Of a stretch of DNA of 64,000 nucleotides, positions 44,093 to 52,895 are shown one piece after another; position 1 is the stretch's first letter, and each line of letters opens with the position of its first letter. This stretch comes from an uncultured Maribacter sp. (GTDB lineage Bacteria > Bacteroidota > Bacteroidia > Flavobacteriales > Flavobacteriaceae), in the NCBI RefSeq assembly GCF_947500405.1, contig NZ_CANMRY010000004.1, forward strand, positions 62,001 through 126,000, read 5' to 3'. Below the pieces are notes generated by a model. That model was not told where the DNA came from. It did not search any database and worked only from the letters and a program-made list of their open reading frames with translations. Position numbers and translations under genes: made by a program.

Positions 44093-45126
44093 AGAAAATT
44101 TTATTAGCAATTGTTTTTATAGGTTTAATAGCTGGTGGAGCGTTTGCTTATATGGTGTATGGTGCGTTTTTTACCCCTAATACAAATTTTAATAACGATA
44201 AAGCATATGTTTATATCCCAACAAATTCTAATGTTGGAGATTTAGAAAAGATTTTAGAGCCTTTGGTAAAGGACTTTTCTTCATTCAAATCTGCTGCGGA
44301 TCGTAAAAAATACACTCCTAATATTAAAGCGGGGAAATACGTTTTAAAAAAAGGAATGAATAATAATGAAATTATCGGTGTTCTTAGAAGTGGTAATACT
44401 CCTGTTAAGGTTGCTTTTAATAACCAAGAAACTATAGAAAATTTAGCAGGTAGAATATCAGTACAAATAGAGCCAGATAGTATTAGTTTGTTAAAAGCTT
44501 TTACAGATATAAATTTTTTAAAAGAAAATGGTTTTAATAAAAATACAGAGCTTGCAATGTATATTCCTAATAGTTATGAATTTTTTTGGAACATTTCTGC
44601 AGAAGGTTTTCGTAATAGAATGTTAAAAGAATACAAACTTTTTTGGAATGAGGGTAGGTTAGCGAAAGCAAAAACTATAGGTTTAACAGATAAAGAGGTG
44701 GTAACATTAGCTTCTGTTGTTCATAAAGAAACAGCTAAAGTAGAGGAGCGCCCTAGGGTGGCAGGAGTTTATTTAAATAGGTTAAGAAAAGGTATTTTAT
44801 TGCAGGCGGATCCAACAGTAATTTATGCAATAAAAAAACATACAGGAGATTTTAATAAGGTAATTAAGAGGGTTTTGTATAAGGATTTAGAGTTAGATTC
44901 TCCTTATAATACCTATAAATATGGCGGTTTACCTCCAGGGCCAATTGCGATGCCAGATATTTCTGCGATTGATGCAGTTTTAAATTCTGAAAAACATAGT
45001 TATTTATATTTTGTAGCAAACGTGGAGAATTTTGGTTATCATAAATTTGCAAAAACACTTGCGCAACATAACCGAAATAAAGAGCAATACATCCGTTGGA
45101 TAAATTCCAAAAAGATAAATAGATAG
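44083..45126 (+). CDS. mltG: Endolytic murein transglycosylase MltG (YceG family)
   Basis: Inner-membrane enzyme of 347 residues that cuts nascent glycan strands and so sets their length. It has one N-terminal membrane helix (about 5-24), a LysM-like region, and the YceG catalytic domain with LASVVHKETAKVEERPRVAG (catalytic Glu in HKET), VYLNRLRKGILLQADPTVIY, and SPYNTYKYGGLPPGPIAMP near the end. It overlaps the GNAT gene by 10 bases and is the last gene of the operon. Confidence 0.94.
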   Translation: MYIKKILLAIVFIGLIAGGAFAYMVYGAFFTPNTNFNNDKAYVYIPTNSNVGDLEKILEPLVKDFSSFKSAADRKKYTPNIKAGKYVLKKGMNNNEIIGVLRSGNTPVKVAFNNQETIENLAGRISVQIEPDSISLLKAFTDINFLKENGFNKNTELAMYIPNSYEFFWNISAEGFRNRMLKEYKLFWNEGRLAKAKTIGLTDKEVVTLASVVHKETAKVEERPRVAGVYLNRLRKGILLQADPTVIYAIKKHTGDFNKVIKRVLYKDLELDSPYNTYKYGGLPPGPIAMPDISAIDAVLNSEKHSYLYFVANVENFGYHKFAKTLAQHNRNKEQYIRWINSKKINR

Positions 45127-45209
45127 TAAATTGTCTTATTTTTTTGACCTGTTAACTGAAATTGTATAGTTTTAACATAACTTTCTAAAATTAGAGAACA
45201 ATTTAGTTC

Positions 45210-45217
45210 TAACTTTG
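45210..45217 (+). promoter_or_regulatory. Bacteroidota -7 box for the lysozyme-like gene
   Basis: TAACTTTG followed by CC (TAnnTTTG), 59 bases before the ATG at 45277. A small inverted repeat (AGAAC/GTTCT, 45195-45210) abuts it. Confidence 0.5.
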
Positions 45218-45276
45218 CCCCCTCAGAAATTTAAGCACACTTTTTAGGAAGAGGTAAGTCTTAAGAAAACAATTAT

Positions 45277-45906
45277 ATGAGAAGATGGATATACGTGAGT
45301 AGTCCTCTTATCGTGATGTTTATTTTTATAAGTTTTGGCTTTAAAAACCAGGAAGTTACAGTTCCAGAAACTTTAAAAGTAAAAGAACCTACTAAGGTTT
45401 TGTTTCCCAAAAACAAAACTTACTTTACAGGCCTAGTTGTAGTGCCTCCTTTTTTAGGAAGCTCTTATATTGGTTTTAAAGAAGCCTTGGCATTTAAAGA
45501 ATCTCAAGGTAATTATTTTGTAACAAATACTCTAGGGTATTTGGGTAAATACCAATTTGGTGTAGAGACTTTGGAGTTAATGGGGGTTTATAATCCAACA
45601 ATTTTTTTAAACGACCCTGTTTTACAAGAAAGAGTTTTTTATACTAATGTATCTAGAAACAAATGGATTCTTAGGAGAGATATTCAGCGTTTTGTAGGTA
45701 AAAAAATTGGAGGTATTGTTGTAACGGAGTCAGGAATGTTGGCAGCTGCTCATTTAGCAGGTGCTGGTAATGTTCAAAAGTATTTGCGTTCTTACGGGAG
45801 CTATAATGTTGCAGATGCTTATGGGTCTACTGTTTCCAAGTATTTAAAAAAGTTTTCGGGTTATGATATTTCTTATGTATCTCCTAAGAGAAACCCAAAA
45901 ATATAG
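45277..45906 (+). CDS. Secreted lysozyme-like (transglycosylase-fold) protein
   Basis: A protein of 209 residues with a signal/anchor segment (about 4-22). The mature part has a soluble-lytic-transglycosylase-like layout: FKEALAFKESQGNYFVTNTLGYLGKYQFG carries the probable catalytic Glu (in FKES) and the Gly-Lys-Tyr-Gln-Phe-Gly loop, followed by MLAAAHLAGAGNVQKYLRSY (Gly-x-Gly near the end of the fold). Related proteins are sometimes named peptidoglycan-binding LysM, yet no LysM repeat is visible. It follows mltG but has its own promoter box and a terminator. Confidence 0.72.
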   Translation: MRRWIYVSSPLIVMFIFISFGFKNQEVTVPETLKVKEPTKVLFPKNKTYFTGLVVVPPFLGSSYIGFKEALAFKESQGNYFVTNTLGYLGKYQFGVETLELMGVYNPTIFLNDPVLQERVFYTNVSRNKWILRRDIQRFVGKKIGGIVVTESGMLAAAHLAGAGNVQKYLRSYGSYNVADAYGSTVSKYLKKFSGYDISYVSPKRNPKI

Positions 45907-45933
45907 AAGAGTAAGTTTATTATGAAAATGGTT

Positions 45934-45967
45934 AGCCTTGGCAGGTAGAATGGTCAAGGCTTTTTTT
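45934..45967 (+). terminator. Rho-independent terminator of the lysozyme-like gene
   Basis: AGCCTTG (45934-45940) and CAAGGCT (45955-45961) with a 14-base loop and seven T residues. Confidence 0.78.
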
Positions 45968-46679
45968 ATGCTTGAATAATAAAAATTGCTGGTCTTTTGT
46001 GTAGGTCTACTTTAGTTTTGTGCCAATCGGCTATTCTTTTTGTAGCAATATATTCTGTTGGTAGTGTAATATCACAAGCAATACATAAATGTGTGCCATC
46101 TGCAAGTGTTTTAATTAATTCTTGCAACATTTTATCATTTCTGTAAGGAGTTTCTATAAATATTTGAGATTGTTTTGCTTCTCTAGATTTTTTTTCTAAA
46201 CCTTTTATTGTTTTTTTTCTTTCTGCATTATCAATAGGTAAGTAGCCATTAAAAGCAAAATTTTGACCATTAAAGCCACTGGCCATTAGAGCAAGTAAAA
46301 TAGAAGAGGGGCCAACAAGAGGTACTACTTGAATATTTTTTTGATGCGCAATTTTTACAACATCTGCTCCTGGGTCTGCAATTCCTGGGCAACCCGCTTC
46401 AGATAGTATGCCAACATTAATTCCGTCTAAACACGGTTCAAGAAAAGTTGGTATTTCTTGAGCTTCAGTAAATTTGTTTAAAAGGTTTAATTGTAAATTA
46501 GGTTGGGACTTTCTTGGGCTAATTTTTTTTATAAATCGCCTTGCTGTTTTTTCATTTTCAACAATATAATAATCTATACTTTCTATGGTTTGTTTTATAG
46601 ATATTGGCAAAACTTCTAAAGGTTCATTGTCTCCTAAAGTTGTTGGTATTAAATATAATTTTCCTTTTTTGTTTTCCAT
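45966..46679 (-). CDS. RsmI-like SAM-dependent (tetrapyrrole-methylase fold) methyltransferase
   Basis: A protein of 237 residues with the tetrapyrrole-methylase fold shared by RsmI, which 2'-O-methylates C1402 of 16S rRNA. Visible are KLYLIPTTLGDNEPLEVLP, VENEKTARRFIKKI, NVGILSEAGCPGIADPGADV, and VPLVGPSSILLALMASGFNG. It differs from canonical RsmI at the first motif (PTTLGDN rather than PTPIGN), so it is a paralogue type seen in Bacteroidota; whether it methylates rRNA is open. I used the ATG at 46679, two bases after the phosphatase stop. Confidence 0.82.
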   Translation of the reverse strand: MENKKGKLYLIPTTLGDNEPLEVLPISIKQTIESIDYYIVENEKTARRFIKKISPRKSQPNLQLNLLNKFTEAQEIPTFLEPCLDGINVGILSEAGCPGIADPGADVVKIAHQKNIQVVPLVGPSSILLALMASGFNGQNFAFNGYLPIDNAERKKTIKGLEKKSREAKQSQIFIETPYRNDKMLQELIKTLADGTHLCIACDITLPTEYIATKRIADWHKTKVDLHKRPAIFIIQA

Positions 46680-46681
46680 GA

Positions 46682-47131
46682 TTATAATTTTTTGGCAATT
46701 GCTTCGCAAGCCTTGTCTATTAATTGAAAAACTATTTCAAAGCCTTCATCTTCATCATAGTATGGGTCTGGAACTTCCTTTGTCTCTATATTTATTTCAG
46801 AAAGTAAACGTTTTACTTTAGAAATATCTTCTTTGTTTTTTGCTAAAGATATAATGTTAGAATAGTTGCTATTATCCATAGCGTATATTATGTCAAAAGC
46901 AATAAAATCTTTAGAGGTAAACTTTCTGCTTTTTTGTTGGTGTATGTCTATACCGTATTTTTGAGCTACAGCAATAGAACGAATATCGGGCATATTACCA
47001 ACATGATAGCCAGCGGTACCAGCAGAATCTACAAATATTTTGTTAGAATCTACTTTGCTTTTTAAAATACCTTCTGCTAATGGCGACCTACAAATATTTC
47101 CTAGGCAAACCATTAGTATCCTGGTTTTCAT
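46682..47131 (-). CDS. Low-molecular-weight protein tyrosine phosphatase
   Basis: A cytoplasmic phosphatase of 149 residues. The phosphate loop CLGNICRS starts at Cys9 (the C-x5-R nucleophile site), and the general-acid Asp lies in VPDPYYDEDEGFE near residue 118. In bacteria such enzymes act on Tyr-kinases of exopolysaccharide export or on arsenate, but no wzc-like kinase or ars gene is nearby. It lies between dnaA (15 bases) and the RsmI-like gene (2 bases), so it is probably cotranscribed with dnaA. Confidence 0.93.
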   Translation of the reverse strand: MKTRILMVCLGNICRSPLAEGILKSKVDSNKIFVDSAGTAGYHVGNMPDIRSIAVAQKYGIDIHQQKSRKFTSKDFIAFDIIYAMDNSNYSNIISLAKNKEDISKVKRLLSEINIETKEVPDPYYDEDEGFEIVFQLIDKACEAIAKKL

Positions 47132-47146
47132 AGCAATTTTATTTTA

Positions 47147-48571
47147 TTAAGATAATTTTTTAGTTAAATCGTCTATGTATTTGCGAAACTGTTTATCGGT
47201 TTCTGCAAGATTATCTACTGTTTTACAAGCATGTAATACGGTAGCGTGGTCTCTTTTTCCTATCTGAGAACCAATACTTGCAAGAGAGGCTTTAGTGAAT
47301 TTTTTTGCAAAAAACATAGCTAATTGCCTTGCTTGTACAATGTGTCTTTTTCTTGTTTTGGATTGTAGTGTTGCTACATCCATTTCAAAATAATCCGATA
47401 CAACTTTTTGGATGTAATCTATTGAAACTTCTCGTTTTGTATTTTTAACAAATTTTTCTACAACTTGTTGTGCAAGTTCTACAGTTACTTCTTTTTTATT
47501 AAAAGAAGATTGTGCAATAAGGGATATAATAGCGCCTTCTAATTCTCTAATATTAGATTTTATATGTTTTGCAACATACTCTACTATATCATTTGGCATT
47601 TCTACACCATCTCTGTATAGTTTATTTTTTAATATAGAAATTCTTGTTTCGTAATCTGGATTTTGTAATTCTGCAGATAATCCCCATTTAAAACGAGAAA
47701 GTAAACGTTGCTCAATATCCTGCATGTCTACAGGAGCCTTGTCAGAGGTTAGTATAACTTGTTTTCCGTTTTGGTGTAAGTGGTTAAAAATATGAAAAAA
47801 TACATCTTGTGTTCCAGATTTACCAGATAAGAATTGAACATCGTCTATAATTAGAACATCAATTAATTGGTAAAAATGAATAAAATCATTTCTAGTGTTC
47901 TTTTTCACAGATTCTATATACTGTTGTGTAAATTTCTCTGCGGAAATGTATAAAACAGTCCTTTCAGGGTATTTGTCTTTTATTTCTACACCAATAGCAT
48001 GTGCTAAATGTGTTTTTCCTAAACCTACCCCTCCAAATACTAAAAGCGGGTTAAAAGAAGTTCCTCCTGGTTTGTTAGCAACTGCCATACCAGCAGAACG
48101 TGCTAAACGGTTAGAGTCTCCTTCTAAAAAATTATCAAAATTATAATTAGGGTTTAGTTGCGATTCTATTTTTATATTTCTAATACCAGGAATTACAAAT
48201 GGATTTCTTAATTCTGGGTTTTTAGATTTAATTGGTACGTCTAATTCTTGTGATGCTAAATTACCTCTGTTAGAACTCGGAATTTTCTCAGTAAAAGGCT
48301 CTTTATTACCGTAAGTATTTTCCATACGAATAATGTAAACCAATTTGGCAGTCTCTCCTAGCTCTTTTGTTAGAGCAACTTTAAGTAGTTTAACATAATG
48401 TTCTTCTAGCCACTCGTAAAAAAATTTACTTGGAACTTGAACACTTAAAGCGTTTTCGGATAGTTTGATTGGTTTAATAGGATCAAACCAAGTTTTAAAT
48501 GCCTGCGGTTGGATATTATCTTTGATAAAAGCCAAACAATTGTTCCAAACGGAATTAGCAGTAACATTCAT
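47147..48571 (-). CDS. dnaA: Chromosomal replication initiator protein DnaA
   Basis: AAA+ initiator of 474 residues that melts oriC. The N-terminal domain (about 1-90, NNCLAFIKDNIQPQAFKTWF) is followed by a linker, the ATPase core with FNPLLVFGGVGLGKTHLAHA (Walker A) and LIIDDVQFLSGK (Walker B), SRFKWGLSAELQNPDYETR, and domain IV with the DnaA signature IGKRDHATVLHACKTV. I see no cluster of TTATCCACA boxes in the flanking 200 bases, so the origin is likely elsewhere. Confidence 0.97.
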   Translation of the reverse strand: MNVTANSVWNNCLAFIKDNIQPQAFKTWFDPIKPIKLSENALSVQVPSKFFYEWLEEHYVKLLKVALTKELGETAKLVYIIRMENTYGNKEPFTEKIPSSNRGNLASQELDVPIKSKNPELRNPFVIPGIRNIKIESQLNPNYNFDNFLEGDSNRLARSAGMAVANKPGGTSFNPLLVFGGVGLGKTHLAHAIGVEIKDKYPERTVLYISAEKFTQQYIESVKKNTRNDFIHFYQLIDVLIIDDVQFLSGKSGTQDVFFHIFNHLHQNGKQVILTSDKAPVDMQDIEQRLLSRFKWGLSAELQNPDYETRISILKNKLYRDGVEMPNDIVEYVAKHIKSNIRELEGAIISLIAQSSFNKKEVTVELAQQVVEKFVKNTKREVSIDYIQKVVSDYFEMDVATLQSKTRKRHIVQARQLAMFFAKKFTKASLASIGSQIGKRDHATVLHACKTVDNLAETDKQFRKYIDDLTKKLS

Positions 48572-48781
48572 TCTTAAAGTTCTCTTTGTTTTGGTTTTTG
48601 CAAAAATTTTAATGAATTAGTGCAAAAGTTGGTTAATAGTATTCTGTTTATAGTAGAGCAAATATGTGAACAAATTATCTAATAAAAAAATGAAATTTTA
48701 TTGAATTTTAGATAATTTTTTCTCATGTTCGTGAAACATACAAACAAAGCTTTTAAATATATAATATTTACTTGATATAAT

Positions 48782-49180
48782 ATGGATTTTAACGAAATTT
48801 CTTTTAGGGTTAGGTACGCGGAGACCGACCAAATGGGCGTTGTGTATCATGGTAATTATGCACAGTACCTAGAGATGGGTAGGGTGGAATGGTTAAGAAA
48901 CAAGGGTATTTCTTACAGTAGTATGGAGAAAAATGGAGTAATACTTCCAGTAATATCTTTGCAAACCTTTTTTAAGAAGTCTGCACTGTATGATGATTTA
49001 ATTACAGTACGTACAATTTTGAAGGAAAAACCCTCGGTTAGAATTGAATTTGACTTTGAAATTTATAACGAAAAGAAAGAAATTTTGGCTGAAGCGAATG
49101 TAGTTTTGGTTTTTATGGATAAAGAAAAAATGAAGCCTATGCGATGTCCAAAATACATTCTTGATAAAATTGGTTTTTAG
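48782..49180 (+). CDS. Acyl-CoA thioesterase (4HBT / YbgC-FadM family)
   Basis: A hot-dog-fold thioesterase of 132 residues. The conserved RVRYAETDQMGVVYHGNYAQ (about 9-28, catalytic Asp in TDQMG), YLEMGRVEWLRNKG and ILAEANVVLVFMDKEKMKP are typical of the YbgC/FadM family that hydrolyses short- or medium-chain acyl-CoA. It stands alone, divergent from dnaA, and convergent with the YigZ gene. Confidence 0.9.
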   Translation: MDFNEISFRVRYAETDQMGVVYHGNYAQYLEMGRVEWLRNKGISYSSMEKNGVILPVISLQTFFKKSALYDDLITVRTILKEKPSVRIEFDFEIYNEKKEILAEANVVLVFMDKEKMKPMRCPKYILDKIGF

Positions 49181-49192
49181 TAAAAAAAAATA

Positions 49193-49810
49193 TTAGTAGC
49201 TTATTTTTTTAATTTTTATTTCGTGGTTTGTTTTAAAAATAGTTTCAATTTTGTTAGAATCTTTTTTGCGAACAGAAAAATGTATGGAACAATTCATTTC
49301 CATTTTTTGAGATTCTATTTGTAATTGGTTTTGCTTTATTATTCGCATTACTTTGTCCATTTTTTTATAATCAAAAGTAACTTCAAAAGTATTTTTTAGT
49401 ATTTGCTCTACAATTTTAGCTTCATTTAAAGCTAATACTGCAGAGTTTCTGTAAGCGCTTATTAAGCCACCAACACCCAATTTGGTACCTCCAAAGATTC
49501 TAACTACAGCTATAAGGACATTTGTTACACCAAAAGATTTTATTTGCCCGTAGATTGGCATTCCTGCAGAATTGTTAGGTTCGCCATCATCATTTGCTCT
49601 ATAGTTTATTTTTTCTACTCCTATCTGCCATGCGTAACATACATGATTAGCAGTGTGGTGCTCTTTACGAAGCTCTTCTATAATTGGTTTTACATCTTCT
49701 TCTTTGTGAATAGGGAATACATACCCATAAAATTTGCTTTTCTTTTCTTTAGAGAAAACTACATTAGAAGGTTTTAAAATGGTTCTATAGGTATCTTTTT
49801 CTATTTGCAT
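49193..49810 (-). CDS. YigZ/IMPACT-family protein
   Basis: A cytoplasmic protein of 205 residues. The UPF0029/IMPACT domain occupies about residues 18-120, with HHTANHVCYAWQIG, NDDGEPNNSAGMPIYGQI and VVRIFGGTKLGVGGLISAYR. A second small domain of EF-G IV/V-like type (about 130-205) follows. Eukaryotic IMPACT regulates GCN2; the bacterial role is unknown, perhaps ribosome-linked. It is last in ribD-HAD-EamA-YigZ; its start codon overlaps the EamA stop by one base. Confidence 0.88.
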   Translation of the reverse strand: MQIEKDTYRTILKPSNVVFSKEKKSKFYGYVFPIHKEEDVKPIIEELRKEHHTANHVCYAWQIGVEKINYRANDDGEPNNSAGMPIYGQIKSFGVTNVLIAVVRIFGGTKLGVGGLISAYRNSAVLALNEAKIVEQILKNTFEVTFDYKKMDKVMRIIKQNQLQIESQKMEMNCSIHFSVRKKDSNKIETIFKTNHEIKIKKISY

Positions 49811-50673
49811 TACGCTAAAGCTACTAAAAGTATACTAATAACAGCTAAAGCAATACCACCCCAATTTTTCGTGCTAATCTTTTCTTTAAAAAGTAATATG
49901 CCTAGTAGCGTAGAAAACATAACTACAGCAACATTGTTAAGAGTAAATATAGATGCGCTATTGTACTCTGGATTATTAAGTGCTTTTAGAAGGAAAAAAA
50001 CAGAGAAATAATTAGGGATACCTAAAACAATACCTCCAATAATATTTTTAAGATTTATTTTTAGTGGTTTCTTCGGGGATTGTATTAAAATAAAAAATAC
50101 CCCAATTACAGCAGCAGAGCCAAAAATCATTGCAGAGAAAAGGGGAAACTCGGAAGGGGTAACATGTTCTTTTTGGAAAAAGTTAATGGTAGTATCAATA
50201 ATACCAGAACCAAAAAAAACAAGAGCGGGTAATAATAAGATAGAGAAATTAACTTTTGTATTGCTCTCTTTTATAGAGGCAAAATAAACAGCTCCCATTG
50301 CCAAAAATATACCTATTACTTTAAAGCCCCCTAAGTGTTCCTTATAAACAATTACGCCGATTATTGCGGGTATAACAAAAGACATTTTTGTAGCTACAGA
50401 TGCTACAGAAACACCTACTTTTTGAGCAGTAGCGGCCATTAGATTAAAAACTACAATAAATAAAATACCTAGAATAAGAGTTCCTATAAACCAAGGTTTT
50501 TCTATCACAGAAGAAATGGTAACTGATTCTTGGTGTAGAAAAAAGCCAACACTGCAGGCAACAACATAATTAGTTATAATAGCATATAGTGTTTGGACTT
50601 TATAAATGCTAAAAAGTTTAAATATGACAAATATTAAACTAGAGAATAAAATGCTTAGGCATAGGTTTAACAT
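49810..50673 (-). CDS. EamA/DMT-superfamily transporter
   Basis: An inner-membrane permease of 287 residues with about ten predicted helices in two halves, each with the EamA pattern (for example FLAMGAVYFASI, and the late NNVAVVMFSTLLGILLFKEK in the second half). Members export metabolites or amino acids; substrate unknown. It overlaps the HAD gene stop and the YigZ start by one base each. The shared operon with ribD suggests coexpression, not necessarily a flavin role. Confidence 0.88.
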   Translation of the reverse strand: MLNLCLSILFSSLIFVIFKLFSIYKVQTLYAIITNYVVACSVGFFLHQESVTISSVIEKPWFIGTLILGILFIVVFNLMAATAQKVGVSVASVATKMSFVIPAIIGVIVYKEHLGGFKVIGIFLAMGAVYFASIKESNTKVNFSILLLPALVFFGSGIIDTTINFFQKEHVTPSEFPLFSAMIFGSAAVIGVFFILIQSPKKPLKINLKNIIGGIVLGIPNYFSVFFLLKALNNPEYNSASIFTLNNVAVVMFSTLLGILLFKEKISTKNWGGIALAVISILLVALA

Positions 50674-51278
50674 TAAGGTAATTTGGTTTTTAAATTAATA
50701 ATATCATCAAAACCAACAAGTAAATTCCAACATGTAATCCCTAATTTTTCTGCAGCATCGGTATTTTCTTTGGTGTCATCAATGAAAAAAGTTTCTTCTG
50801 CTTTTAGATTATTTTGTTCTAAAACAAACTCGTAAATAGTTGCATTTGGCTTACGTAATTGTATTTCATGAGAAAGATAAAATTTCTCGAAACAATTTTT
50901 AAATCTATTGTAATTCGTTTCTCCCATTGTTTTTATAACATGAGATATGTGAAGCGCATTGGTATTACTTAATAAGAAAAGACGATAATTTTTCTCTTGC
51001 GCTAGTTGCTCTAAAAAATCTAATCTATATAAAGGGAAATCTAATAAAATAGAATTCCATGCTTCTTTTATTTTAGACTCGTTTGCTTCTGGAAAAATGG
51101 TAATTAAAGTTGCTGTAAAGTCCTTAGAAGATAATAGTCCTTGTTCGTATTCTTTTGCTAAAGAGTCTAATTCTGGTGTCAAAGAAGTAAAGCCATATTT
51201 TGTAAGTTCTTTAAAAACAGCTTCTTTATCTAGATTAATGAAAATATCACCAAAATCAAAAATAATATTTTTAATCAT
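50673..51278 (-). CDS. HAD-superfamily hydrolase
   Basis: A phosphatase-like protein of 201 residues. Motif I is IIFDFGDIFINLD (nucleophile Asp in FDFGD), motif II LFLLSNTNALH, the Lys lies in LRKPNATIYEFVLEQ, and motif IV is TFFIDDTKENTDAAEKLGI. This is the layout of the YihX/epoxide-hydrolase-N-like HADs. It follows ribD with an 8-base overlap. It could supply the missing 5-amino-6-ribitylamino-uracil phosphate phosphatase step of riboflavin synthesis; that is only a context-based guess. Confidence 0.88.
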   Translation of the reverse strand: MIKNIIFDFGDIFINLDKEAVFKELTKYGFTSLTPELDSLAKEYEQGLLSSKDFTATLITIFPEANESKIKEAWNSILLDFPLYRLDFLEQLAQEKNYRLFLLSNTNALHISHVIKTMGETNYNRFKNCFEKFYLSHEIQLRKPNATIYEFVLEQNNLKAEETFFIDDTKENTDAAEKLGITCWNLLVGFDDIINLKTKLP

Positions 51279-52320
51279 TTTTTAGTAAAATTAATTGGTC
51301 CGTATCTATTTGGGTAGTTTGTAGTTTTGTTCCTTTAATAATAGGGGCTTTAGTTCCTGAGTTAAAGTTGTTTTTTCCTTTAAAAATACGAGCTTCATCC
51401 CAGAGTTTAGAATCAATAAAAGTTTGTAGTGTTTTAGAACCGCCTTCAATTATTACACTGTTTATATTTAGTTGGTATAGGGTATTACAAATATGCTTTG
51501 CTAAATTTTCATCAAAAATAATATTATGATAATTAATGTTAAGCCCTGTATTTACACTAGTTTTTTCTGTAAAGATTATTGTTTTAATAGAACTGTCTAG
51601 TAAAAAAGAATCTTTATTTATTTTCAAGTCTTTGTCTAATACAATGCGTATAGGATTTTTTCCTTTCCAGTTCCTGGTATCTAACTTTGGATTGTCTTGT
51701 ATAGCAGTATTAGTTCCTACTAAAATAGCTTGTTCTTCCGAACGCCATTTATGCACTAGCTGTCTAGAATATGGGTTGGTAATCCAAAAAGGTTCTGGAT
51801 TTTCTTTTCTTAAAGAGTTGTCAGGTGCAATAAAACCATCGATAGTTTCTGCCCATTTTAAAATAATGTACGGACGTTTTTTTACATGAAAAGTTAAAAA
51901 ACGTTTATGATGTTCTTTGCATTTTTCCTCTAAAACGGAAGTAATAACAGTGCAACCAGCATCTTTTAATCTTTTTATGCCTTTTCCAGCAACTTTTTCA
52001 TGAGGGTCTAAGGTACCAACAACAACTGTTTTAATTTGTTTTTGTAGTATTAAATCTGCGCAAGGTGGCGTTTTTCCGTAATGGGAGCAAGGCTCTAAAG
52101 TAACATATATTGTTGCTTCTTTTAGTAGGGAGGTATCTGTAACCGAGTTAATTGCATTTACCTCTGCATGAGAACCACCATAAGGGCTTGTGTGACCTTC
52201 ACCAATTATTTTGTTGTTATGGACAATAATACTACCAACCATGGGATTGGGAGCAGTATTTCCTAGACCATTTTTGCCTAATTGAATACAACGTAACATG
52301 TATTTTTCATGTATCTTCAC
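51271..52320 (-). CDS. ribD: Bifunctional diaminohydroxyphosphoribosylaminopyrimidine deaminase / reductase
   Basis: Riboflavin pathway enzyme of 349 residues carrying out the deaminase and then the NADPH reductase step. The deaminase domain (about 1-145) shows NTAPNPMVGSIIV, SHAEVNAI (zinc His and catalytic Glu) and EPCSHYGKTPPCADLI (zinc Cys pair). The reductase domain (about 146-349) has YIILKWAETIDGFIA and VIIEGGSKTLQTFI. I chose the GTG at 52320 (KIHEKYM): a -7 box occupies 52325-52332, so the ATG at 52338 would lie upstream of the transcript. It heads a four-gene operon. Confidence 0.93.
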   Translation of the reverse strand: MKIHEKYMLRCIQLGKNGLGNTAPNPMVGSIIVHNNKIIGEGHTSPYGGSHAEVNAINSVTDTSLLKEATIYVTLEPCSHYGKTPPCADLILQKQIKTVVVGTLDPHEKVAGKGIKRLKDAGCTVITSVLEEKCKEHHKRFLTFHVKKRPYIILKWAETIDGFIAPDNSLRKENPEPFWITNPYSRQLVHKWRSEEQAILVGTNTAIQDNPKLDTRNWKGKNPIRIVLDKDLKINKDSFLLDSSIKTIIFTEKTSVNTGLNINYHNIIFDENLAKHICNTLYQLNINSVIIEGGSKTLQTFIDSKLWDEARIFKGKNNFNSGTKAPIIKGTKLQTTQIDTDQLILLKND

Positions 52321-52324
52321 TTCA

Positions 52325-52332
52325 CAAAAATA
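52325..52332 (-). promoter_or_regulatory. Bacteroidota -7 box for ribD
   Basis: TATTTTTG on the minus strand (TAnnTTTG), ending four bases before the GTG start of ribD. This decides the start and implies a leaderless or nearly leaderless mRNA with no room for an FMN riboswitch. Confidence 0.5.
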
Positions 52333-52406
52333 GAACATATACCTTTCTAATGATACATAAAATATAGAAATGTATAGAGAGTGTATAGTTCTTAAAATTT
52401 AAAAGT

Positions 52407-52892
52407 GTGAATAACATTTGTATTAGAGAAATTGAGGAGAAAGACAATGTAGGGGTGGCAAAAGTAATACGTAAGGTATTAATAGAAATGGGAGTTCCTA
52501 AAGTAGGCTCTGCCTATGAGGATAAAGCTTTAGATTCTATGTATGAAAACTACAAGATGCCTAATGCAATTTATTTTGTTGTGGAAGAGAATGGAGTTTT
52601 ATTAGGTTGCGCAGGGATTGCTAAATTAGAAAATTATGATGGTAATGTGTGTGAGCTTCAAAAAATGTATTTTTTAGAAGAAGCAAGAGGAAAAGGTATT
52701 GGTGCTAAGATGATAGATGCTTGTTTGGAAAATGCAAAAGAATTTGGTTTTGAGAAATGTTATTTAGAAACGATGCCATTTATGAAAGCGGCTCAAAAAT
52801 TATATATTAAAAAAGGATTTACCTATTTAGAAAACAAAATGGGAGATACAGGACACTATTCTTGTCCTGTTTGGATGATAAAAGAGTTATAG
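52407..52892 (+). CDS. GNAT-family N-acetyltransferase
   Basis: An acetyltransferase of 161 residues. It starts at a GTG (52407): NNICIREIEEKDNVGVAKVI. The acetyl-CoA loop is in MYFLEEARGKGIGAKMIDAC (R-G-K-G-I-G, about 90-109), and FMKAAQKLYIKKGFTYLENK lies toward the end, as in the PaiA/putative acetyltransferase branch. The substrate is unknown. It is followed by prmC after 3 bases and then ligA, so it is likely the first gene of that unit. Confidence 0.85.
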   Translation: MNNICIREIEEKDNVGVAKVIRKVLIEMGVPKVGSAYEDKALDSMYENYKMPNAIYFVVEENGVLLGCAGIAKLENYDGNVCELQKMYFLEEARGKGIGAKMIDACLENAKEFGFEKCYLETMPFMKAAQKLYIKKGFTYLENKMGDTGHYSCPVWMIKEL

Positions 52893-52895
52893 TAG

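Noticed and set aside
48572-48781. Possible oriC beside dnaA
   Set aside because: No cluster of TTATCCACA-like boxes is seen in this interval; only AT-rich sequence. Origin in this group is often not next to dnaA.
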